Shown here in pieces: positions 1 through 5,543 of a stretch of 5,905 nucleotides of DNA. A program made the position numbers and the translations under genes. The notes beneath the pieces were generated by a model. That model saw nothing but the letters and a program-made list of their open reading frames with translations, was not told the DNA's origin and did not search any database. Origin of the DNA: Ruminococcaceae bacterium UBA1772 (lineage in GTDB: Bacteria > Bacillota > Clostridia > Oscillospirales > Acutalibacteraceae); the NCBI GenBank assembly GCA_002314645.1, contig DCGS01000026.1:4947-10851 (forward strand), given 5' to 3'. The first letter of the stretch is position 1. Every line of letters starts with the position of its first letter.

Positions 1-747
1 CCATATTTTGAGTGGTCTTTAAAAAGTAAAAACTTCTGGCTTTCAGCAGCAATTTTCTTTGTCGTAGCACTCGTTGTAAACACACTAGTTGTTCGTCTAC
101 AGAGACAGATTTCACGTGCAAACAAGAACGAGGAACTCCACAAAAGACTATTTGAAGCAAACCAAGGTCTTTTGACAATTCATAGCAAAGAAAGAATCAT
201 TTCATACTCAGACGAAGCCATTACAAAGCTTGCAGGTGCACAGGTATCCTTCTTCTTTGACGTAGACAAGAACGATGAGAACGAAGCAAAAAGATGGTGC
301 TTTAAAAACTCTGCAAAATGCGGCCACGGTGAAGCAGAATTCCCAGAAGCAGGCTGCAAATACATACCTATTAGAAGTAAAAATAAGACAATTGGCGTTG
401 TAGCCATTGACTGTACTCAAAAGGAACTTGATAAAGAAGCAGAAGACTGTGTTATTGCTCTTCTTTCACAGATTTCAATTGCAATTGAGCGTACAGAGCT
501 TGAAGCAGAAGCAAGAAAAGAAGAAAAGTTCCACGAAAGAGAACGTACAAAGGCTACAGTGTTTAAGAGTATTTCTCACGACATTTACCCAAGAGTTCAA
601 AACATTATTACTGTTACAAAGAACATTAATGAAAATATGAATCTCCTTGAAGAATCAGAAATACATGAAAAATTAAGTCTTATTGAAGCAGACGCTGACT
701 ACGTTGCTCAAAACGTAGATAATCTTCTTGGCATTACAATGAAATAA
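1..747 (+). CDS. KdpD-like membrane sensor protein, C-terminal part, without an ATPase domain (5' end outside the window)
   Basis: The frame is open from the first base, so the gene begins upstream; 248 residues are visible. Residues about 12-31 form a hydrophobic helix (FWLSAAIFFVVALVVNTLVV) followed by a basic RLQRQ stretch, like the last DUF4118 membrane helix of KdpD. Residues about 70-165 resemble the KdpD GAF region: an EAKRWCF...CGHG stretch, then IPIRSKNKTIGVVAID, aligning by eye with E. coli KdpD AIAQWSF...GAGT and LPLKSGEKTYGLVVVE. Residues about 178-248 resemble the HisKA dimerization helices, with SISHDIYPR (His193) and a terminal VDNLLGITMK like KdpD VNNLLDMARI. The protein stops there, so the HATPase_c domain with its N, G1 and G2 boxes is absent, and no such domain lies downstream. 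In complete KdpD proteins this architecture senses K+ or envelope status and phosphorylates KdpE. Here autophosphorylation in cis is not possible. It may be a regulatory remnant, a scaffold or a decayed kinase. The N-terminal domains cannot be judged. Confidence 0.78.
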   Translation, partial: PYFEWSLKSKNFWLSAAIFFVVALVVNTLVVRLQRQISRANKNEELHKRLFEANQGLLTIHSKERIISYSDEAITKLAGAQVSFFFDVDKNDENEAKRWCFKNSAKCGHGEAEFPEAGCKYIPIRSKNKTIGVVAIDCTQKELDKEAEDCVIALLSQISIAIERTELEAEARKEEKFHERERTKATVFKSISHDIYPRVQNIITVTKNINENMNLLEESEIHEKLSLIEADADYVAQNVDNLLGITMK

Positions 748-759
748 AGGATTTTAATA

Positions 760-1755
760 ATGAACTTTACTCTTTCCTTTACTCTACCTGAAATAGCATA
801 TTTATTTTTCATCTATGCTTTTCTTGGTTGGACAATTGAAGTTGCTTATGCCGCAATTAAACATGGTATTTATTCAAACAGAGGGTTCCTTATAGGACCT
901 CTCTGTCCTATATATGGATGTGGTGCATGTATTATTCTTTTAATACTTACACCAATCAAATCCAATGTTCTTATCCTGTTTATTTGTTCAGTACTTTTAA
1001 CTTCAACACTTGAATATCTAACTGGATGGTTCCTTGAAAAGAAATTCCACGAAAGATGGTGGGACTATTCAGATGACAAATTTAATATAAACGGATATAT
1101 CTGTCTTGAGTTCTCAATCATTTGGGGCCTTGCTTGTCTTCTAGTGGTATATCTTATTAACCCTCCAATTATCTTTATTGTTCGAAAAATAGTTGGTTTG
1201 CGTTATGGATTTATACCGGCAATCATTCTTACAGTCATTCTTGTTATAGATATGATCATCTCCAACAAGAGAGTTCAAGAATTTGCTAAAAACATTAGAA
1301 CCATTGAGCTTATGGATGAAGCAATCAGAAGAGTATCTGACTCCATTTCATTTGACATTTACAAAAGTACAATGGAATCTATAGATGCATATGAGGAATT
1401 CACAGAACAAGAAGACGTAGCAAAATTCCTCAAAGAACTTGAGGAAACTCGTTCTGATTTGTCTCAAAAGAGTGTCGAACTTGGTGCCAGCTTTCAGGAT
1501 TTTTCAGATCAAATCAGAGAAAAAAGAGAGCAACGTCTTTCAAGCAGAAACATTCTCCTTGCGGATATTGAGGCAGAAATAACCTCAAAGGCACGTGCAA
1601 TGGAAGAAGAAAGAAAAAAGACTACGGAATCCATTGTTTCAGAAATAAGACTCCGTACAAAGCAGCGTGCTAAGTTCATGAATGATCATGAAAAATCTAT
1701 TCGTAAGTACATGACTAAAATTCCTGGAATTGAAAACAGACATAATTTTAAGTAA
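760..1755 (+). CDS. ABC_trans_CmpB/DUF1113-family membrane protein with a long cytoplasmic helical tail
   Basis: The 331-residue product has an N-terminal membrane half and a charged helical C-terminal half. Hydrophobic segments lie at about 12-33, 53-66, 70-90, 113-133 and 149-167. Family-type conserved blocks are visible: FLGWTIEV (21-28), NRGFLIGPLCPIYGCG (40-55), EYLTGWFLEKKF (85-96), RWWDYSDDKFNINGYICL (99-116) and a following S-x-x-W-G. Residues about 170-331 are rich in Glu, Lys and Arg with heptad-like spacing and are probably cytoplasmic coiled coil. The family is often labelled 'putative ABC transporter permease' (PF06541), but its function is not established, and no ABC ATPase gene is nearby. 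The start is supported by AAAGGA at 746-751, eight bases before the ATG and overlapping the stop codon of the preceding gene. The 12-nt gap implies cotranscription and possible translational coupling with the KdpD-like gene. A terminator follows directly. Confidence 0.85.
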   Translation: MNFTLSFTLPEIAYLFFIYAFLGWTIEVAYAAIKHGIYSNRGFLIGPLCPIYGCGACIILLILTPIKSNVLILFICSVLLTSTLEYLTGWFLEKKFHERWWDYSDDKFNINGYICLEFSIIWGLACLLVVYLINPPIIFIVRKIVGLRYGFIPAIILTVILVIDMIISNKRVQEFAKNIRTIELMDEAIRRVSDSISFDIYKSTMESIDAYEEFTEQEDVAKFLKELEETRSDLSQKSVELGASFQDFSDQIREKREQRLSSRNILLADIEAEITSKARAMEEERKKTTESIVSEIRLRTKQRAKFMNDHEKSIRKYMTKIPGIENRHNFK

Positions 1756-1756
1756 T

Positions 1757-1799
1757 AAAAAAACGAGATTATTCACGTGAATAATCTCGTTTTTATTTT
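1757..1799. terminator. Bidirectional intrinsic terminator between convergent genes
   Basis: A perfect 26-bp palindrome (arms CGAGATTATTCAC at 1764-1776 and its complement at 1777-1789) is preceded by seven A (1757-1763) and followed by T5-A-T4 (1790-1799). Read on either strand it gives a stable hairpin followed by a U run. It begins one base after the stop codon of the upstream plus-strand gene and ends one base before the stop codon of the minus-strand deacetylase gene, so it can end both transcripts. Confidence 0.95.
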
Positions 1800-1800
1800 G

Positions 1801-2670
1801 TTATTTAACTGGAAAATCATCAAGAGACTTGAAGGTATATCCTTTCTCCCTTGCCGCATCAATAAATTCACCTAAAATATCCGCATTAGTAGAAGACACT
1901 GAATGAAGAAGAATTACGGCACCTGGGTGAAGTCTACTTAAAAGTGTATTCATCGCCTTTTCCCTGCTCGGCTGATTATTGGTGTCATAGTCAAGGTAAG
2001 CAATTGACCAAAAGACAGACTTGTAGCCTATCTTGCTCACTAAGTCCAAGGCACTTATTGAATACTCACCCGCTGGGAACCTAAAATACTTTGACGAATA
2101 ACCATAATTTGTTCTCATATAGTTTTCTAAAGTCTCTATTTCATTAGTCATATCTGACCTTGATATTTCAGGGAACGATGGATGCTTTGAAGAATGATTT
2201 CCCAAAATATGCCCGTCCTTTATCATCCTCTCTGCCATCTTCCCGCCCTCTTCACTCTTTAAATAGTCAAGGGTAACAAAAAAGGTAGCGTTTACATTCT
2301 TCTCTTTAAGTGTATCTAGAATGGGCGATGTATACCCATTTTCATAGCCACAATCGAAGGTTAAATACAGCACTTTGTCCTTGGATTTAAGGTCAAGACA
2401 GAAGGCTGAATAGTTATCAAAAAGCTTTTGGTTGTTAAGTGAAAGTTCATTTGGTTTTTCATCCCTTGCCACGCCAAAACCATATTCTATTTTTTCTGTT
2501 GAAAGACCCGCGGAATTGAGAGGATCTGGTGTTTCAATCATTATTTCTTCCCTAGGGTTACTGACGTTTTTTGCTGGAGAAACTACCGCGTTATCATTCG
2601 TATTTTTATTACTACAAGCTGAAAAAAGAATAACAATTAAAAAAATGGGCAAAACGTATTTGAGTTTCAT
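1801..2670 (-). CDS. pdaA: PdaA-type polysaccharide (peptidoglycan) deacetylase lipoprotein
   Basis: The 289-residue product starts with a lipoprotein signal (MKLKYVLPIFLIVILFSAC, lipobox Cys19), so it is probably anchored on the outer face of the membrane after a Ser/Asn-rich linker. The NodB/carbohydrate esterase 4 domain spans about residues 95-287. It has TFDCGYENGYT (catalytic-base Asp106), HSSKH (metal ligands His159 and His163), FRFPAGEY (Arg197), FWSIAYLDYD (around Trp221) and LLHS (His256). The TFD-x-GYENGYT block, the YGFG block near residue 63 and the closing GYTFKSLDD match Bacillus subtilis PdaA. PdaA N-deacetylates MurNAc on the way to muramic delta-lactam in spore cortex. The second Asp of the usual TFDDG motif is Cys here and Asn in B. 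subtilis PdaA. The start at 2670 is preferred over an in-frame ATG at 2709 because it has a strong ribosome binding site and begins a proper signal peptide. A role in sporulation is inferred from the family; a vegetative wall role is the alternative. Confidence 0.88.
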   Translation of the reverse strand: MKLKYVLPIFLIVILFSACSNKNTNDNAVVSPAKNVSNPREEIMIETPDPLNSAGLSTEKIEYGFGVARDEKPNELSLNNQKLFDNYSAFCLDLKSKDKVLYLTFDCGYENGYTSPILDTLKEKNVNATFFVTLDYLKSEEGGKMAERMIKDGHILGNHSSKHPSFPEISRSDMTNEIETLENYMRTNYGYSSKYFRFPAGEYSISALDLVSKIGYKSVFWSIAYLDYDTNNQPSREKAMNTLLSRLHPGAVILLHSVSSTNADILGEFIDAAREKGYTFKSLDDFPVK

Positions 2671-2703
2671 TCTATTTACCTCCAAAAACAGTTTGCCCAT
2701 TTT
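2642..2703 (-). repeat. 12-bp perfect inverted repeat enclosing the pdaA-like start region
   Basis: Arms AAAATGGGCAAA (2642-2653) and TTTGCCCATTTT (2692-2703) are exact reverse complements separated by 38 bases. In the minus-strand mRNA they could form a 12-bp stem with a GGGC/GCCC core. The ribosome binding site (2683-2678) and AUG (2670-2668) would then lie in the loop. The distal arm lies in the first codons of the signal peptide and runs into seven U. The arms are seen directly; folding and any role in translation or attenuation are inference. Confidence 0.6.
2678..2683 (-). promoter_or_regulatory. Ribosome binding site fixing the start of the pdaA-like gene
   Basis: The minus strand reads GGAGGT seven bases before the ATG at 2670. 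The longer frame from an ATG at 2709 has no comparable site and would put 13 polar or basic residues before the lipoprotein signal. This decides the shorter start. Confidence 0.85.
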
Positions 2704-2798
2704 GTACATTCTTATACATTTATTAACACCAAATTCATTGAAGTATGTCTATTATTATGATATTCTTAAAAGTGTATATATAAGTATTATTATAGGCC
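2704..2798. promoter_or_regulatory. AT-rich divergent intergenic region, probable promoters for the pdaA-like gene and trmL
   Basis: This stretch separates the divergent gene starts and must hold at least the minus-strand promoter. TATAAG-type -10 candidates occur on both strands: plus strand 2779-2784 (or TATTAT at 2785-2790), and minus strand 2716-2711 in the context TGTATAAG. A plus-strand TTGAAG at 2738-2743 lies 17 bases before TATTCT (2761-2766). None has a clear -35 and -10 pair, so the exact promoters are unresolved. Confidence 0.35.
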
Positions 2799-2804
2799 AG
2801 GAGG
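2799..2804 (+). promoter_or_regulatory. Ribosome binding site supporting the TTG start of trmL
   Basis: AGGAGG lies nine bases before a TTG codon at 2814. The TrmL core begins at once after it (NIVLVEPEIPQNTGN from residue 5), and no ATG is available in frame before this conserved block, so TTG is the likely initiation codon. Confidence 0.85.
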
Positions 2805-2813
2805 TAATTTTCT

Positions 2814-3332
2814 TTGGCAGAGCTTAACATTGTGCTCGTTGAGCCTGAAATTCCCCAAAACACGGGAAATATTGCACGTACATGTGCTTGCACAGGCGTT
2901 AATTTGCACATTGTAAAGCCAATGGGCTTTACAGTAACCGACAAACACTTAAAAAGGTCTGGTCTTGACTACTGGCATCTTCTCAATATTTCCTATTATG
3001 ATGGGCTTTCTGACTTCTTTGAGAAGAATCCAAACGGCCACTACTTCTTCTTTTCAACCAAGGCTTTGAACAGACACTCGGATGTTTCTTATCCAGACAA
3101 CTCTTTTCTCTTTTTTGGAAAAGAAACTGCAGGTCTTCCAGAACAGCTTCTTTTTGAAAACCCAGAAAAATGTGTCCGCATTCCAATGATGGATGAATGC
3201 AGAAGTTTGAACCTTTCAAATTCTGCCGCCATTGCCGTATATGAAGTATTAAGACAGTGGGACTACCCTGCTTTAAAATGTAGTGGCGAGCTGACTAAAT
3301 ACCAGTGGACAGACGCAAACAACAACAGCTAA
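2814..3332 (+). CDS. trmL: tRNA (cytidine/uridine-34 2'-O)-methyltransferase TrmL
   Basis: This 172-residue SPOUT-fold enzyme is expected to methylate the 2'-OH of the wobble nucleotide (position 34) of certain leucine tRNAs in the cytoplasm, using S-adenosylmethionine. Visible family blocks are PEIPQNTGNIART (11-23), LKRSGLDYWHLL (46-57, the TrmL-type 'R-x-GLDYW' signature), FFGKETAGLP (100-109), RIPM (122-125) and RSLNLSNSAAIAVYEVLRQ (130-148). The last two form the knotted cofactor-binding region. Its length is close to the family norm, with a slightly longer tail of about 24 residues. The start is TTG. It is transcribed divergently from the pdaA-like gene. No GC-rich terminator is seen after it, and the next gene has its own strong promoter, so it is probably a separate unit with some readthrough. 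The family is clear; the exact tRNA substrates are inferred from it. Confidence 0.93.
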   Translation: MAELNIVLVEPEIPQNTGNIARTCACTGVNLHIVKPMGFTVTDKHLKRSGLDYWHLLNISYYDGLSDFFEKNPNGHYFFFSTKALNRHSDVSYPDNSFLFFGKETAGLPEQLLFENPEKCVRIPMMDECRSLNLSNSAAIAVYEVLRQWDYPALKCSGELTKYQWTDANNNS

Positions 3333-3362
3333 TTTGAACAGTATCAATTCTTTGTTAAATTT

Positions 3363-3391
3363 TTGACAATTTAGTAAATTCATATTATAAT
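3363..3391 (+). promoter_or_regulatory. Consensus sigma-A-type promoter for degV-pgk-tpiA
   Basis: TTGACA (3363-3368) and TATAAT (3386-3391) match the vegetative consensus exactly, with an optimal 17-base spacer. The expected transcription start, around 3397-3399, gives a leader of about 20 bases that contains AGGAGGT (3406-3412) six bases after its AGGAGG core and before the ATG at 3418. With no terminator before pgk or tpiA, this promoter probably supplies all three genes. Confidence 0.92.
3368..3380. repeat. Operator-like dyad in the promoter spacer
   Basis: AATTTAGTAAATT is a perfect 6-1-6 inverted repeat lying between the -35 and -10 elements and sharing one base with the -35. A third half-site, TAAATT, occurs at 3356-3361 just upstream. 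A repressor bound here would block RNA polymerase. Because it contains only one G and no C, it could also be chance in an AT-rich gap. Confidence 0.35.
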
Positions 3392-3417
3392 ATATGCAAA
3401 TAATTAGGAGGTAACTT

Positions 3418-4281
3418 ATGAGTAAAACAATGATTATTACTGACACTTGTTCCGACATTCCTGTAGATATGGTCGACAAGTACGATGTTGAAATCCTTGC
3501 AACAGATTTCCTCATTAACGGTAAACACTTCAGCGAAGGAATTGACTTTGCACATGAAAATTTCTATGACATTCTTCCTGCTGAATCTGGAACCGTAAAA
3601 AACATTTCAATTCCTGCTGCTGTATACCTTGACAGATATAAAAACGCTGCAACCTGCGGATTTGACGGAGTTATAGTTATCTGTGCTGGAAGCAGTGAAT
3701 TCCCAATGCACACATCAGCCAAGGAAGCCGCAACTCTTTTTGCAGGTCAAAACCCTACTTCAGACTTAAAAATAAATGTTATAGATACTTTAAACTATTC
3801 TATGACTGCAGGACTCCTAGTTATTGAAGCTGCAAAGCTTGCCGCAGAAGGCAAAGACTACAATGAAATTATAGAATACATTGAAGGTACAAAAGATCAA
3901 ATGAAAATGATTGTTGATGCCTTCCACATTCCAAAATCAAGTGACTTCTCTAAGCATTGGAGCAAGTGGGTATCTCTTAAAAACTATCACCCATTCCCAA
4001 CACTTAGCGTTACAACAAACGGTGCAACTGAGTTACCAATTATTAAAGGTGACCACTCAGCATTCGACCAATTCTTTGCATACTGTGTAGAGGTTTTAAG
4101 AGAGAACAAACCAGACTATGCAATTGGATATGCAAGCAGAATTAAGGAAGCTCGCGCTTTATCCATTCTCCTTGAGGAAGAACTTGGATATGCTCCTGTT
4201 GCCGTATATAAACTTGGTGCCATTTCAGCATATGGCGCAAGCAAAGCAGCAATTGCTCTTTGCTATAAGGATGAAAAATAA
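3418..4281 (+). CDS. Divergent DegV-family (fatty-acid-binding-type) protein
   Basis: The 287-residue product has the overall DegV plan: an N-terminal MIITDTCSDIP block (5-15; family form 'I-x-TD-S-x-x-DLP'), FLINGKHFSEGIDF (31-44), FYDILP (49-54), a central INVIDTLNYSMTAGLLVIEAAKLAAEGKDYNEI region in two adjoining parts (119-132, 133-151), and a C-terminal GAISAYGASKAAIALCYKD block. Characterised DegV proteins bind a fatty acid between two alpha/beta domains, and FakB members present it to the FakA kinase. Several landmarks differ here. The usual TSQPS block reads ISIPA (63-67), the SS-x-LSGTYQSA block reads SSEFPMHTSA (92-101), and the RLSKGGRI-type stretch is replaced by DAFHIPKSSDFSKHWSKW. 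Ligand binding may therefore be altered or lost. The gene has its own consensus promoter and strong ribosome binding site, and sits 29 nt before pgk. Family membership is fairly sure; function is not. Confidence 0.82.
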   Translation: MSKTMIITDTCSDIPVDMVDKYDVEILATDFLINGKHFSEGIDFAHENFYDILPAESGTVKNISIPAAVYLDRYKNAATCGFDGVIVICAGSSEFPMHTSAKEAATLFAGQNPTSDLKINVIDTLNYSMTAGLLVIEAAKLAAEGKDYNEIIEYIEGTKDQMKMIVDAFHIPKSSDFSKHWSKWVSLKNYHPFPTLSVTTNGATELPIIKGDHSAFDQFFAYCVEVLRENKPDYAIGYASRIKEARALSILLEEELGYAPVAVYKLGAISAYGASKAAIALCYKDEK

Positions 4282-4296
4282 ACAATCTATTAAACG

Positions 4297-4301
4297 AAAG
4301 G
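4297..4301 (+). promoter_or_regulatory. Ribosome binding site fixing the pgk start
   Basis: AAAGG lies nine bases before the ATG at 4311 and directly abuts an in-frame TTG at 4302. The TTG has no usable spacing, so the ATG start (402 residues) is preferred over a 405-residue form. Confidence 0.8.
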
Positions 4302-4310
4302 TTGATTAAA

Positions 4311-5519
4311 ATGACTCTTAACAAAAAAACAGTAGATGACATTAACGTAAGCGGAAAAAAAGTTCTTGTTCGCTGTGACTTTAACGTACCTTTAAAGGAC
4401 GGTAAAATTACAGACGAAAACCGTCTTGTAGCTGCACTTCCTACAATTAAGAAGCTCGTAGCTGACGGTGGCAAAGTAATTCTTTGCTCTCACCTTGGTA
4501 AGCCAAAGGGTGAACCAAAGCCAGAACTTTCTTTAGCTCCTGTTGCAGTTCGCCTTTCAGAGCTTCTTGGCCAGGAAGTGCTTTTTGCAGCAGACGACAA
4601 CGTAGTTGGTGAAAATGCAAAGGCTGCTGTTGCAAATATGAAGGATGGAGATATTGTCCTCCTCCAGAACACAAGATACAGAGTTGAAGAAACAAAGAAT
4701 GTTGAAACATTCTCAGAAGAACTCGGTTCACTTGCAGACGTATTTGTAAACGATGCATTCGGTACAGCACACAGAGCACACTGTTCAACAGTAGGTGTTG
4801 TAGATTATGTATCTGAAGCAGTTTCAGGTTACCTTATTGAAAAAGAGCTCAAGTATCTTGGTGACGCTGTTGAGAACCCACAGAGACCTTTCGTAACAAT
4901 TCTCGGCGGTGCTAAAGTTGCTGACAAGCTCAACGTTATTGACAACCTTCTTTCAAAGGCTGACACACTCATCATTGGTGGCGGTATGGCATACACATTC
5001 CTTGCTGCTAAGGGTTACACAGTTGGTACATCTCTTCTTGATGACACAAAAATTGACTACTGTGCAGACATGCTTAAGAAGGCTGAAGAAAAAGGCGTAA
5101 AAATTCTTCTTCCAATTGACTGCACTGTTGCAAAGAACTTCCCAGACCCAATTGATGCAGAAGTTGACGTAGAAATTGTAGACGCAGATAAAATTCCAGA
5201 AGACATGCAGGGTCTTGACATTGGTCCAAAGTCAGCTGAAATGTTTGCTGCTGAAGTAATGAATGCAAAGACAGTTGTATGGAATGGACCTATGGGTGTA
5301 TTTGAAAACCCAACTCTTGCAAAGGGAACATTTGCAGTTGCAAAAGCAATGGCTGACACAGACGCTGTTACAGTAATTGGTGGCGGTGACTCAGCTGCTG
5401 CAGTAAACCAGCTCGGTTTCGGCGACAAGATGACTCACATTTCAACAGGTGGCGGTGCTTCTCTTGAATTCCTTGAAGGAATTGAACTTCCAGGCATTGC
5501 TGCAATGAGTGACAAATAA
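4311..5519 (+). CDS. pgk: Phosphoglycerate kinase
   Basis: This 402-residue cytoplasmic glycolytic enzyme transfers the phosphate of 1,3-bisphosphoglycerate to ADP, giving ATP and 3-phosphoglycerate. The N-terminal substrate domain shows RCDFNVPLKDGKITDENR (21-38, with Asp23, Asn25 and Arg38), SHLGKPKG (60-67), NTRYRVEETKN (120-130, Arg122) and FVNDAFGTAHRAH (145-157, Arg155). The hinge and nucleotide domain show ILGGAKVADKL (197-207), IIGGGMAYTFL, WNGPMGVFE (324-332), GGGDSAAAV (357-365) and HISTGGGASLEFLEG (376-390). Length and motif order are complete and normal. The gene lies 29 nt after degV and 24 nt before tpiA with no terminator or separate promoter evident, so it is probably expressed from the promoter upstream of degV. 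The gap gene that often precedes pgk is not in this window. Confidence 0.98.
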   Translation: MTLNKKTVDDINVSGKKVLVRCDFNVPLKDGKITDENRLVAALPTIKKLVADGGKVILCSHLGKPKGEPKPELSLAPVAVRLSELLGQEVLFAADDNVVGENAKAAVANMKDGDIVLLQNTRYRVEETKNVETFSEELGSLADVFVNDAFGTAHRAHCSTVGVVDYVSEAVSGYLIEKELKYLGDAVENPQRPFVTILGGAKVADKLNVIDNLLSKADTLIIGGGMAYTFLAAKGYTVGTSLLDDTKIDYCADMLKKAEEKGVKILLPIDCTVAKNFPDPIDAEVDVEIVDADKIPEDMQGLDIGPKSAEMFAAEVMNAKTVVWNGPMGVFENPTLAKGTFAVAKAMADTDAVTVIGGGDSAAAVNQLGFGDKMTHISTGGGASLEFLEGIELPGIAAMSDK

Positions 5520-5543
5520 TAAACGTAAAAGAGGAAGATTAAC

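Noticed and set aside
568..1371. Shared short peptides between the first two proteins: SISHDIY versus SISFDIY, and KFHER in both
   Set aside because: The matches are five to seven residues long, sit in unrelated contexts (H-box versus coiled coil; linker versus membrane-proximal loop) and have no flanking similarity. Coincidence in compositionally similar helical regions is the simplest reading.
2347..2358. Cys in place of the second Asp in the deacetylase TFDDG motif
   Set aside because: PdaA-type enzymes commonly replace this Asp (Asn in B. subtilis PdaA), so the change fits the subfamily and does not indicate an inactive enzyme.
2432..2827. Plus-strand open frame of 131 codons opposite the start of the pdaA-like gene
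   Set aside because: It is antisense to a clear lipoprotein gene, has no ribosome binding site of note and no recognisable domain, and runs into the trmL start.
3333..3362. Possible terminator after trmL
   Set aside because: Only AT-only partial inverted repeats are present and they overlap the next promoter; there is no GC-rich stem followed by a T run.
3397..3417. Riboswitch or leader-peptide control of degV
   Set aside because: The leader predicted from the consensus promoter is only about 20 bases, too short for a riboswitch or attenuator.
4665..4682. LLQNTRY in Pgk where many enzymes have LLENVRF
   Set aside because: The Arg is kept, all other Pgk motifs are intact, and this variation is familiar in clostridial Pgk proteins.
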